DNA from: Thermoplasmata archaeon
Lineage (GTDB): Archaea; Thermoplasmatota; Thermoplasmata; Lutacidiplasmatales; UBA184
Length of the DNA: 9,592 nt
Assembly (NCBI GenBank): GCA_022749905.1
Contig: JAKIWU010000040.1
Coordinates: 1 to 9,592 of the forward strand
Direction: 5' to 3'
A program made the translations under genes and the position numbers. Below the pieces are notes generated by a model, which worked only from the letters and a program-made list of their open reading frames with translations, had not been told where the DNA came from and did no database searches. The stretch's first letter is position 1, and each line of letters starts with the position of its first letter. Shown here in pieces: positions 1 through 6,246 of the stretch.

Positions 1-126
1 CTCGATCGCGAGCTTCGGCACGTCGGCGAGGAGCGTCCTCCGTACGGCGTTGACCTGTGCCGCCGTGGTCTCCTTGAATTCGAGTTTGAGGGAGCGAGGC
101 TTGAGCTCCTGGACCGTCGCTTCCAT
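1..126 (-). CDS. rpoD: RNA polymerase subunit D (Rpo3), N-terminal part only
   Basis: This is the first 42 codons of archaeal RNA polymerase subunit D, the alpha-like assembly platform that pairs with subunit L. The visible N-terminus starts MEATVQELKP and reaches the family signature NAVRRTLLADVPKLAIE, which corresponds to the archaeal N-[AS]-[IV]-RR-x-[LM]-LADVP segment of the alpha/D dimerisation domain. The rest lies beyond the left edge of the window. The ATG at 126 follows the uS11 stop by only 3 nt, so it is read from the same mRNA as uS13, uS4 and uS11. This gene order is standard in archaea and supports both identity and start. Confidence 0.95.
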   Translation of the reverse strand, partial: MEATVQELKPRSLKLEFKETTAAQVNAVRRTLLADVPKLAIE

Positions 127-129
127 GAT

Positions 130-513
130 CTACACGCGCCGGCCGCGCCGGCCCCCCTTCGCCTTCGTCCCGTCGTGCGGCACGGGCGTCACGTCCTCGA
201 TGCGATTGATCCGGATGCCGGCGCGCGAGAGCGCCCGGATCGCGGCCTGCGCGCCGGGGCCGGGGGACCGGGAGCGGTTGCCCCCTGGGGCTCGAACGCG
301 AACGTGCAGGGTGTCGTAGCCCTTTTCGCGCATGACCGCGGCCACCTGGTCGGCCGCCTTCATCGCGGCGTACGGGCTCGACTCGTCCCGCGCCGCCTTG
401 ACGACCATGCCGCCGGTCGCCTTCGTGAGGGTCTCGGCGCCGGTGATGTCGGTGACGGTGATGTGGATGTTGTTGTAGCTCGCGTAGATGTGCGCGATGC
501 CGATCTTCGCCAT
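130..513 (-). CDS. rps11: Small ribosomal subunit protein uS11
   Basis: Complete 127-residue uS11, a protein of the 30S platform that contacts 16S rRNA near the decoding site and the Shine-Dalgarno helix. The protein shows the family pattern: N-terminal IGIAHIYASYNNIHITVTD, the TGGMVVK segment, the R-x-PGGNRSRSPGPGAQAA loop around residues 73-90, and a basic C-terminus with TPVPHDGTKAKGGRRGRRV. Length is that of ordinary archaeal uS11. The ATG at 513 overlaps the last base of the uS4 stop codon (TAATG arrangement on the minus strand), which points to translational coupling. The gene lies third in the uS13-uS4-uS11-Rpo3 operon. Confidence 0.97.
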   Translation of the reverse strand: MAKIGIAHIYASYNNIHITVTDITGAETLTKATGGMVVKAARDESSPYAAMKAADQVAAVMREKGYDTLHVRVRAPGGNRSRSPGPGAQAAIRALSRAGIRINRIEDVTPVPHDGTKAKGGRRGRRV

Positions 514-1109
514 TAGGGAACTCCGGGCGTCACGGGGCCCTCCGCCGGAATCGGCTCGCCGCCCCGCGCCTCGAGCTTCTCACGGAGCGCGACGCGGATC
601 GGATGTTCGTCGGACGCGACGGGGCTCGCCGGGTCGTAGGCGATCCGGACCTCATCCGCGGCCGGCACGAGGTAGCCCGGACGGGTCATCCGGCGCTCCC
701 CGATGACGAGGTGGCCGTGGACGATGAGCTGGCGCCCGCCGTAGGGCGTGGGTGCGAGGCCCCGCCGCACGACGATCCATTCGTAGCGGCGCGCGAGAAC
801 GTCCTCGGTTCCGAGGGCCAGCACATCGTCGAGCGTCGGGGTCCCGGCGGGCAGGAGGCCGAGGCGCGTCAGGCGTCCCAAGAGACCGTCGGTTTCGAGC
901 TTCGCTTGCGCCTCGCCGGCACGGAGACGTGCCTGCAGGTCCCGTGCCTGTCGCCGGAACCCCCGGAGGATCGCCTGGGCCTTCCAAAGCTCGCGCTTGT
1001 TCTTGAGCCCGTACTTCTGGAGAAGCTTGCGCTCCTCCTCCATCCGCACCGCCTCCCAGGGATGCTTGGGGGCATCGTAGGTGCGCCGGAGGAACTTCGG
1101 ATCGCCCAT
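513..1109 (-). CDS. rps4: Small ribosomal subunit protein uS4
   Basis: A 198-residue archaeal uS4, a primary 16S rRNA-binding assembly protein. It begins MGDPKFLRRTYDAPKHPWEA, the archaeal N-terminal pattern, followed by a helical region (about residues 20-90). The S4 RNA-binding fold comes next, with the signature GRQLIVHGHLVIGERRMTRP near residues 125-145. The C-terminal tail after about residue 170 is Pro/Glu/Gly-rich (ending IPAEGPVTPGVP) and a little longer than typical. The open frame continues far upstream of this ATG, but that stretch is an alternative-frame reading of the uS13 C-terminus. The ATG at 1109 sits 2 nt after the uS13 stop and matches the conserved N-terminus, so it is the start chosen. 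Confidence 0.96.
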   Translation of the reverse strand: MGDPKFLRRTYDAPKHPWEAVRMEEERKLLQKYGLKNKRELWKAQAILRGFRRQARDLQARLRAGEAQAKLETDGLLGRLTRLGLLPAGTPTLDDVLALGTEDVLARRYEWIVVRRGLAPTPYGGRQLIVHGHLVIGERRMTRPGYLVPAADEVRIAYDPASPVASDEHPIRVALREKLEARGGEPIPAEGPVTPGVP

Positions 1110-1111
1110 AT

Positions 1112-1933
1112 CTACACCTTCTTCTCGGCGGGCTTCGCGGCGGCAGCGGGTTTCGCTGGCGAGCCTGGTTTCGCGGGCGAGCCTGGTTTTGCGGCGGCGG
1201 CAGGGGCCGCGGCGGCAGGGGCGGCGGCCGCCGGACCGGCGCCCTCCTCCTTCGACTTCGCCGCGGCGGCTTCCTTCGCGGCCTTCTTGAGAACGCCCGC
1301 AGCCATGCCGGTCCGGCCGTTCGAGCGCGTCCTCTGGCCCCGGACCTTCTGTCCGCGCTCGTGCCGGACGCCGCGGTACGAACGGATCATCTTCATCCGG
1401 TTCACGTCGTCGCGCCGGGCGGTCTCGAGATCGCCCGCGATGAAGTGGTGCACCTCGCCGGTGGTGCCATCGGAAGGGTGGTTGAGCATCCACGGGGGAA
1501 GGCGCGAAGGAAGGCTGCCGAGCAAGGTCTCGATCCCGTCGACCGTCGCCTCCGGGAGGTTCCCGATCATCTCGCGCGCGTCGACGTTCGACATCCGGCA
1601 GGCGACCGTGGCCATGCGGAGGCCGATGCCTCGGACGCCCGTGAGCGCGAGCGCGGCGGAGCGACGACCGTCGAGATCGGCGCCGCCGATACGGACGATG
1701 TAGCGGAAGTTCGGATTGTCGGGAATCGGTTTCGTCTTCTTCTTGCCAACGGGGGGGCCGCCTTTCGCAGCCTTTCCCTTGCCTTTCCCCTCGCCCTTTC
1801 CCTCGCCGTCCTTCCCCTTCGAGCCCTTCTCCTTCTTCGGGCTCTTCTCCTCGGTGGGGACCGCCTCTGGGGGGGCGGATGCCTTGGCCGGCTCGCCTAC
1901 GGCGGCCGGGGGACTCTTCGGCGCGGGACTCAC
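1112..1933 (-). CDS. rps13: Small ribosomal subunit protein uS13 with long N- and C-terminal low-complexity extensions
   Basis: uS13 is a 30S head protein that bridges to the large subunit. The core spans about residues 74-216: NPNFRYIVRIGGADLDGRR, the helix-two-turn-helix GVRGIG segment, and the rRNA-binding signature RSYRGVRHERGQKVRGQRT followed by RSNGR. Archaeal uS13 is usually about 150 residues; this one is 273. Ahead of the core are about 73 residues, first Pro/Ala-rich and then a Lys/Gly/Glu tract. After the core are about 57 residues of Ala/Pro/Lys repeats ending PAEKKV. The GTG at 1933 is chosen because no other in-frame ATG or GTG lies between it and the core. The farther ATG at 2044 overlaps the apparent TATA box and so would not be in the transcript. 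A GAGG lies just 5' of the GTG. Only the exact start is in doubt. Confidence 0.9.
   Translation of the reverse strand: MSPAPKSPPAAVGEPAKASAPPEAVPTEEKSPKKEKGSKGKDGEGKGEGKGKGKAAKGGPPVGKKKTKPIPDNPNFRYIVRIGGADLDGRRSAALALTGVRGIGLRMATVACRMSNVDAREMIGNLPEATVDGIETLLGSLPSRLPPWMLNHPSDGTTGEVHHFIAGDLETARRDDVNRMKMIRSYRGVRHERGQKVRGQRTRSNGRTGMAAGVLKKAAKEAAAAKSKEEGAGPAAAAPAAAAPAAAAKPGSPAKPGSPAKPAAAAKPAEKKV
1151..1186. repeat. Two 18-bp tandem repeats inside the uS13 C-terminal tail
   Basis: Two direct 18-bp copies (1151-1168 and 1169-1186) differ at one base and encode the repeated Lys-Pro-Gly-Ser-Pro-Ala unit on the minus strand. A partial third copy follows. The surrounding tail is Ala/Pro-rich, so this looks like tandem expansion of a disordered tail. 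Confidence 0.85.
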
Positions 1934-2028
1934 CTTCCTCGTTCGTGCACCCGTCGACCCGAACGGTCTCCGGACGGAATCCGGAGGGCCGATCGCCGGC
2001 GGGAGCGGCCGCCGAGCCGGCCTCGGTT

Positions 2029-2036
2029 GATAAAAG
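2029..2036 (-). promoter_or_regulatory. Archaeal TATA box for the uS13-uS4-uS11-Rpo3 operon
   Basis: On the minus strand this reads CTTTTATC, the most AT-rich octamer in a very GC-rich stretch between the methyltransferase stop (2106) and uS13. With the usual archaeal spacing, transcription would begin near 2003-2010, leaving a leader of about 70-75 nt before the GTG at 1933. It lies inside the frame that opens at ATG 2044, which argues against that ATG as the uS13 start. Confidence 0.6.
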
Positions 2037-2105
2037 CTTCGCATCTGGCGGGGGTTTGCGTCGACCGGGAGCGCGTCTCGGCGGTTCGGAGGGTCACGGG
2101 CGTCG

Positions 2106-2756
2106 CTAGCCCGCCGGAGTTTCCGGACGACCAGAAGACGATTCGTGAGGCCGTGCCTCGATCACTCGGTAGCCCCCGCCCCGGCCAAGGACCTCGACGG
2201 TCGCCCACCGTTCCGTGAGCCAGGCCTGGTAGAATCGGATCCCCTGGCTCCCCTTGCCGACGAGGAGGAGGCGTCCGGCGGGCGTAAGATGGTCCGGAGC
2301 ACGCGCGAGCCACTCCAGGATGAGTTCGCGCCCGGCGTGGTAGGGTGGGTTCGTCGCGATGACGTCGAACGTCTCCCCTTCGACGGGCGCGAAGCCCCGG
2401 CCGCTCCGTACCTCGGCGTTCACGATCCGATTCCGGCGGATATTCGTCCGAGTGAGGAGGACGGCGCGACGGTTCACGTCGGTGAGCACGACGTGCCCCG
2501 AGACCGCGAGCTTCGCCGCGGCGATTCCGATCGCGCCCCAACCGCAGCCGAGGTCGAGGATCCGAGCATCGGGTTGCAGAGTGAGCGCGCCGATGAGGAG
2601 CGCGGTGCCCGGATCGAGACCGCTCGAGGCGAACACGCCGCGATCGGCCTCGAACGTGAGGAGGGTGCCGCGATAGAGGAAACGCATCTCGCGCCTCTTG
2701 GAGGCCACCCGGGGGCGCTCCTCGAAGTACTGCCCCGAGCTCTCGCCGGCCTCCAC
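2106..2756 (-). CDS. RsmC-like class I SAM-dependent methyltransferase (MTS / methyltransferase small domain)
   Basis: A 216-residue methyltransferase resembling the archaeal single-domain relatives of RsmC, which methylates 16S rRNA guanine N2. The target here is unproven. Near the N-terminus is the lead-in QYFEERPRVASKRRE (residues 9-23), typical of this family. The SAM-binding motif I is DLGCGWGAIG (68-77), the acidic post-I residue lies in TDVNRRAV (92-99), and the motif IV NPPY (136-139) is characteristic of enzymes acting on exocyclic or ring-adjacent amines. The GTG at 2756 is preferred: a GGAGG sits four bases upstream and it keeps the conserved lead-in, whereas an internal ATG at 2687 would remove it. 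The gene lies 14 nt after dnaJ and is probably cotranscribed with it. Confidence 0.88.
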   Translation of the reverse strand: MEAGESSGQYFEERPRVASKRREMRFLYRGTLLTFEADRGVFASSGLDPGTALLIGALTLQPDARILDLGCGWGAIGIAAAKLAVSGHVVLTDVNRRAVLLTRTNIRRNRIVNAEVRSGRGFAPVEGETFDVIATNPPYHAGRELILEWLARAPDHLTPAGRLLLVGKGSQGIRFYQAWLTERWATVEVLGRGGGYRVIEARPHESSSGRPETPAG

Positions 2757-2770
2757 GCACCCTCCGGCTC

Positions 2771-3934
2771 CTAGGTGCGCCGCCCGAACAGCGTGCTGCG
2801 CTTGGCCGACGGTTCGCGCGCCGCCGCGCTTCCGAAAGCCTCCCGCAGGAGCTCCTTCTGGTGGGGATCGAGCGACGCCGGAAGGTCGACGTGGACCGTG
2901 ACGATGAGGTCGCCGCGCGATCCTCCGCGGGGACGCGGGAAGCCCTCGCCTCGGAGGCGGAAGCGCGTCTCGGGCTGCGTGCCCGCAGGGACCGTCAGGA
3001 GCGCCGTGCTGGTGATCGTGGGAACCCTGGCCTCTCCCCCGAAGAGCGCCATCGCGAGTGGAACGTGGGCCTCTGTGTAGGCGTCCGCGCCTTCGCGGTG
3101 GATCGTCGCCGACGGCTCGAGCAAGACCTGCACGAAGAGATCGCCGGCCGGCCCCGAGCCATCGGAAGGCACACCTTGCCGCGCCAGACGGAGGACAGCG
3201 CCGTCGTCGATCCCGGGCGGGATGGTGATCTGCAGTTTCTTGCGCCGGTGGATCACGCCCGAGGCATCGCAGGTCGGGCAGGGCTCTCGGATACGATGAC
3301 CGGTCCCGCCGCACATCGGGCAATCGAGGATCGTGATGAGCTGGCTGAAGCCGCGGTTCTGCGACCGTCGGACCTGGCCCCGCCCGTCGCACTCCGGGCA
3401 CGTCTCGACGGCCGTCCCGTTCTTCGCCCCGTTCCCCCGGCAATCCGGGCAGCGCTGGGTCGTGGGGACCTCGATCGTCGGCTCGGCGCCTGTGATGGCC
3501 GCCGCGAGCGGAAGCCGGATCGAGATCTCGACGTCGCTGCCCCGACCGGGGATCCCCGAGCGACGGCGCACGGGACGGCCGAACGGGGACTCCGTGAACC
3601 CTTGGCGGAACAGCTGTTGGAAGAAGTCCGTCGAACCGAGGAGATCCTCGAGATCGCCGGCGTGCGTGAAGTTCTGCCAGGTGAATCCGCTCGGACCGAA
3701 GTCCTGCTGGACCCCCGTGAACCCCAGTTGGTCGTAGCGCTGGCGCTTCTCCGGATCCACCAGTACCTCGTACGCTTCCGACAGCTCCTTGAATTTCTCC
3801 TCGGCAGCCTTCGGGTTCTCCTTGTTCATGTCGGGGTGGTGCTGGCGCGCGAGCCGCCGGTACGAGGTCTTCACCTCGTCGGTGCTCGCGGTCCGGGACA
3901 CGCCGAGCACGTCGTAGTAGTCGCGTTTCGCCAT
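2771..3934 (-). CDS. dnaJ: Chaperone DnaJ (Hsp40)
   Basis: A full-length 387-residue DnaJ of the canonical (class A) type, the co-chaperone that delivers clients to DnaK and stimulates its ATPase. The J domain covers residues 1-70 with the HPD motif at 33-35. It is followed by a linker rich in Gly/Phe/Gln. The zinc-binding region holds four Cys pairs: CPDCRGNG (162-169), CPECDGRG (179-186), CPMCGGTG (205-212) and CPTCDASG (219-226). The fourth keeps both cysteines but has Ala where the CxxCxGxG consensus has its first Gly. The C-terminal substrate-binding domains run to about 365. No grpE or dnaK is adjacent, although archaea often place these together. The tail after 370 is variable. Confidence 0.96.
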   Translation of the reverse strand: MAKRDYYDVLGVSRTASTDEVKTSYRRLARQHHPDMNKENPKAAEEKFKELSEAYEVLVDPEKRQRYDQLGFTGVQQDFGPSGFTWQNFTHAGDLEDLLGSTDFFQQLFRQGFTESPFGRPVRRRSGIPGRGSDVEISIRLPLAAAITGAEPTIEVPTTQRCPDCRGNGAKNGTAVETCPECDGRGQVRRSQNRGFSQLITILDCPMCGGTGHRIREPCPTCDASGVIHRRKKLQITIPPGIDDGAVLRLARQGVPSDGSGPAGDLFVQVLLEPSATIHREGADAYTEAHVPLAMALFGGEARVPTITSTALLTVPAGTQPETRFRLRGEGFPRPRGGSRGDLIVTVHVDLPASLDPHQKELLREAFGSAAAREPSAKRSTLFGRRT

Positions 3935-3992
3935 CTGCGGGCGGCCCGAACTTTCGTCCGGGCAGTTCCGGTCGGCACCGTACGGAGCCGCG

Positions 3993-3998
3993 TAATTA
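3993..3998 (-). promoter_or_regulatory. Possible TATA box upstream of dnaJ
   Basis: TAATTA is the only AT-rich hexamer in the 66-nt gap between the DUF62-GNAT stop (4001) and the dnaJ ATG (3934). At normal archaeal spacing it would place the start of transcription near 3970 and give a leader of about 36 nt. No clear Shine-Dalgarno sequence is seen before the ATG. This would make dnaJ and the methyltransferase a separate transcription unit. The site is short and palindromic, so confidence is modest. Confidence 0.4.
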
Positions 3999-4000
3999 CC

Positions 4001-5350
4001 CTATCGACGGCGAGTTCGCGCCGAGGTTCGCCTCGACCGAGTGGATCGATTCGGAGCTCGTGGGGGCGGGCTGCGCGGGAGCCAGCGTTCCATCATGACG
4101 AGATCGCGGCGACGGTACCCGAGGTGCTGGTAGAACGCGAGCGCCGCGAGGTTCGCAGGGAGAACGTGGAGATTCACCTTCCGGCATCCGCGGCTGCGAA
4201 GCGCGGACTCGAGGCGACGCACGAGCCGGCTGCCCGTGCCGAGGGTCTGCTCGTCCGGACGGACGGCGAGATGGTTCACCCACCCCCGCCGTCCGTCGAA
4301 CCGGCCGAGGACCGCGCCCACCAGCCGGCCGCGGCGCTCGGCGACGAGAAAGAGATCCGGATCGCGTCGGAGAGCTCGGGCGATCTCCGGTAGGGTGTCC
4401 GAGGGACCGAGTTCGAGACCTGCGGCTTTCCAGATCCGGACGACCTCCCCAAAGTCGGTGGATTCGAAACGGCGCACTCGGACCGGGTCTCGCGGTTGCG
4501 ATCCTTGCCCCGCTCGTTGCGTGCGAACGATCGGAGCGGGTCGCGAGGGCGGTGCGCCCCGGGCCGCCCACACGAGCCGGACAGGATCTCCCGTTCGAAG
4601 GTTCCAGCGATCCGACGCGCGAGACTCCCGTTGGCTGAGCTCGAGAAGTCCGAAGCTCGAGGGAAGAACTCCGAGCTCGCCGAGCGCGAGCTCCGAGTAC
4701 GTCCGGACCGATCGGGCCCGGACCGTCCTCGCAGGGGGCCACCCGACACGGACGATCGCCCCGAGAGGCGGACCGTGCTCCGATGGGATGTTCGTGACCG
4801 CGTTGCCAAAGCGATCCGTGTGGAACACCTCGCCCTCGGCACCGCCGCGGCGGTGGTGCGCGAGGGGGAGGCGAAGGCGCAGCATGTTCGTCGGTCGGCC
4901 CAGGCGACGAAGCGCCGTTCCTCGCGCGATCCTTCCCGCGGCCGGCGCGAACAGGTCACGGCCTTCGAAGGTCGCGCTCACGAACCGGGTGCGTCCCACC
5001 TGGTTTGGGTCGAGTCGCACGCATTCCGCCACCCCGAGCTCCGTCGCGAGGGGAGAGAGAACGCCGTTGTCCGGACCGACGAGGACGCTCCCGTCTCGGC
5101 ACCGGACCGCGAGCGCGGCCCTCCCGCCGCCCACGCCCGGGTCGACAACCACGAGGTGAACCGTACCCGCGGGGAACGTGCGTGCCATCTGCCGGACCAG
5201 GAACGCCGACTCTCGGACCTGATGGATCGGGAGGTCCTCCGAAAGCTCGACGATCCGGTCGGCGGGCAGGAAGTGTGCGAGGATCCCTTTCACCTGGGCC
5301 GCATAGATCGGACCGAAATCCGTCGAGAGGGTCACGAGACGGGCGGGCAT
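4001..5350 (-). CDS. Fusion of SAM hydroxide adenosyltransferase (DUF62) and GNAT acetyltransferase domains
   Basis: A 449-residue two-domain protein. Residues 1-263 match the DUF62 / SAM hydrolase family, related to fluorinase and chlorinase, which splits S-adenosylmethionine into adenosine and methionine with water as nucleophile. Visible motifs are STDFG (9-13), VDPGVGG (69-75), GPDNG (92-96), FEGRD (128-132) and DRFGNAVTNI (179-188). Asp70 and Arg77 fit the family's Asp-Arg-His triad, but the expected His position is Glu129. A Pro/Arg-rich linker (264-289) leads into a GNAT domain (290-424) resembling YpeA/RimI, with the acetyl-CoA loop around QTLGTG (368-373) and the C-terminal FYQHLGY (406-412). 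An Arg/Ser-rich tail ends the protein. The frame is continuous across the junction. It lies 37 nt after the membrane-protein gene. The acetyl acceptor is unknown. Confidence 0.88.
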   Translation of the reverse strand: MPARLVTLSTDFGPIYAAQVKGILAHFLPADRIVELSEDLPIHQVRESAFLVRQMARTFPAGTVHLVVVDPGVGGGRAALAVRCRDGSVLVGPDNGVLSPLATELGVAECVRLDPNQVGRTRFVSATFEGRDLFAPAAGRIARGTALRRLGRPTNMLRLRLPLAHHRRGGAEGEVFHTDRFGNAVTNIPSEHGPPLGAIVRVGWPPARTVRARSVRTYSELALGELGVLPSSFGLLELSQRESRASDRWNLRTGDPVRLVWAARGAPPSRPAPIVRTQRAGQGSQPRDPVRVRRFESTDFGEVVRIWKAAGLELGPSDTLPEIARALRRDPDLFLVAERRGRLVGAVLGRFDGRRGWVNHLAVRPDEQTLGTGSRLVRRLESALRSRGCRKVNLHVLPANLAALAFYQHLGYRRRDLVMMERWLPRSPPPRAPNRSTRSRRTSARTRRR

Positions 5351-5387
5351 CGCGCGGACGGCGCCGCCTCCGAGAGCGCGCGGGCGC

Positions 5388-5708
5388 CTACGACTTCATG
5401 ATCGCCACAAGGAAGATGGCGACCGCGGCGAGTGCGCCGATCAGGGCAGCGACGATGACGATGACCGTCTCTTCGACGAGGCCGGTGAGCCCGCCGACGT
5501 CCATGTGATAGAAGAGGGCGGTGACGATGCCGACCACGATCCCGACCACGAGGAGGGCAGCGCCGATCATCCGGCTCTTGCCGCTCCCGAAGTACGCGGT
5601 GAAGATCCCCGCGAGGATGAGGAAAAGCCCGAAGACCAGGAGGAGGATCGCGGCGAACTGCGTGAGGCCGACGCTCAGCACGACGTCCATGGTCAGGTTT
5701 TCGAACAT
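5388..5708 (-). CDS. Small three-helix membrane protein, unknown function
   Basis: A 106-residue hydrophobic protein with no family I recognise. Three predicted membrane segments lie at about 18-40, 47-67 and 81-104. The first two are joined by a short basic loop (GSGKSR), and the second and third by a polar loop containing HMDVGGLTGLVEE. There are no cysteines or obvious catalytic residues, and no cleavable signal peptide. It ends in MKS. Start choice: ATG 5708 is used; an in-frame ATG six codons later would also keep all helices. It sits 13 nt after the RAM-domain gene and 37 nt before the DUF62-GNAT fusion, so an operon of the three is likely. It is a real gene by its coherent hydropathy and tight spacing. 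Confidence 0.7.
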   Translation of the reverse strand: MFENLTMDVVLSVGLTQFAAILLLVFGLFLILAGIFTAYFGSGKSRMIGAALLVVGIVVGIVTALFYHMDVGGLTGLVEETVIVIVAALIGALAAVAIFLVAIMKS

Positions 5709-5721
5709 TGCGGTACGGTAC

Positions 5722-5988
5722 TCAGAACTTGATGCCCGTCAGGGTCTTCGTGTCGATGACGCCCGAGACCGCCCGGATCTTGTCGACGACGAGCTGTCCG
5801 AGAGCGTTGAAATCCTCGGCCTCGACCTTCGCGATGAGATCGTACTCGCCGAACAGGGGGTGGAGTTCGACGATTCCCTTCACCCGCAAGAGCTCCGTGT
5901 AGACCTCGTGTTCCTTAGCGGGCGCCGTGCTGATCAGGACGAAACCGATCGCCAACTTGTCCACCGGGTCGACGGTGGCGCCAGACAT
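5722..5988 (-). CDS. Stand-alone RAM domain protein (Lrp/AsnC ligand-binding domain, no HTH)
   Basis: A protein of up to 88 residues consisting only of the RAM (Lrp/AsnC effector-binding) domain. It has the beta-alpha-beta-beta-alpha-beta pattern, seen as AIGFVLISTAPAKEHEVYTELL, then the central HPLFGEYDLIAKVEA segment, a second helix, and the end strand GVIDTKTLTGIKF. There is no DNA-binding helix-turn-helix. Stand-alone RAM proteins form oligomers that bind amino acids or small effectors; the ligand here is unknown. Two starts are possible: ATG 5988, or GTG 5964 (80 residues), which begins close to the domain edge. A TATAA-like hexamer at 5997-6002 lies at the right distance to drive a near-leaderless mRNA from GTG 5964. 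It heads the cluster with the membrane protein and the DUF62-GNAT fusion. Confidence 0.88.
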   Translation of the reverse strand: MSGATVDPVDKLAIGFVLISTAPAKEHEVYTELLRVKGIVELHPLFGEYDLIAKVEAEDFNALGQLVVDKIRAVSGVIDTKTLTGIKF

Positions 5989-5996
5989 GGTCGGCC

Positions 5997-6002
5997 TTAT
6001 AA
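5997..6002 (-). promoter_or_regulatory. Candidate TATA box of the minus-strand RAM gene
   Basis: The palindromic TTATAA sits 9 nt upstream of ATG 5988. A TATA box is usually centred about 26 nt before the transcript start, which would place the start near 5973, inside the ATG-initiated frame but about 9 nt before the in-frame GTG 5964. A second, weaker AT-rich stretch (TAAACTT on the minus strand, 6018-6024) could instead serve ATG 5988. The two alternatives imply different protein starts. Confidence 0.45.
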
Positions 6003-6056
6003 CGGTTGGTAAGCGCGAAGTTTAGGGACCGTCGCCGAACGCCCGAACCGGAGCCT

Positions 6057-6091
6057 GCCGGAACGATTCCGGCGACTTCGGAGGCTCCGAA
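6057..6091. repeat. Pair of adjacent perfect inverted repeats in the divergent intergenic region
   Basis: The first, 6057-6073, is GCCGGAA-CGA-TTCCGGC (7-bp arms, 3-nt spacer). The second, 6077-6091, is TTCGGAG-G-CTCCGAA (7-bp arms, 1-nt centre). They lie 3 nt apart in the 258-nt region between the divergent RAM gene and the 57-residue gene. No T-run follows on either strand, so they do not look like terminators; they may be operators. The rest of this gap, apart from the TATA boxes, shows no supported gene. Confidence 0.65.
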
Positions 6092-6198
6092 TTCGAAACG
6101 GGGACGCGCTCCCGGTCGCGCGAACCCTCGTAGCAGCTCGTGGGAACGGCGATGAGCCGGCGTGGGCCTACGCGCGAGTTCCCGAGCCCCCAAAGGCC

Positions 6199-6206
6199 TA
6201 AATAAG
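6199..6206 (+). promoter_or_regulatory. TATA box for the plus-strand small-protein cluster
   Basis: TAAATAAG stands out from GC-rich surroundings. It would start transcription near 6229, about 18 nt before the GTG at 6247, a common spacing for archaeal genes. A GGGGGT at about 6233-6238 could act as a weak ribosome binding site. Confidence 0.55.
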
Positions 6207-6246
6207 TGACGTTTTTCCGCCCGTCGGCGCGGGGGTCCGAGCCATC

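Noticed and set aside
603..1703. A 366-codon plus-strand frame opposite uS4 and uS13
   Set aside because: It runs across two conserved ribosomal genes and their junction; no homology is recognisable.
3945..3971. An imperfect inverted repeat (CCCGAACT / AGTTCCGG) in the dnaJ leader, as a possible thermosensor hairpin
   Set aside because: It has one mismatch and an 11-nt loop, and does not cover a visible ribosome binding site; it is too weak to support a regulatory claim.
2861..4393. A 510-codon plus-strand frame opposite dnaJ and the GNAT domain
   Set aside because: It spans two well-supported genes on the other strand and has arginine/alanine shadow composition with no domain.
6211..6216. 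A short T-run as a possible plus-strand terminator
   Set aside because: It lies immediately after the TATA box of the small gene, with no stable stem just before it and no plus-strand gene upstream.
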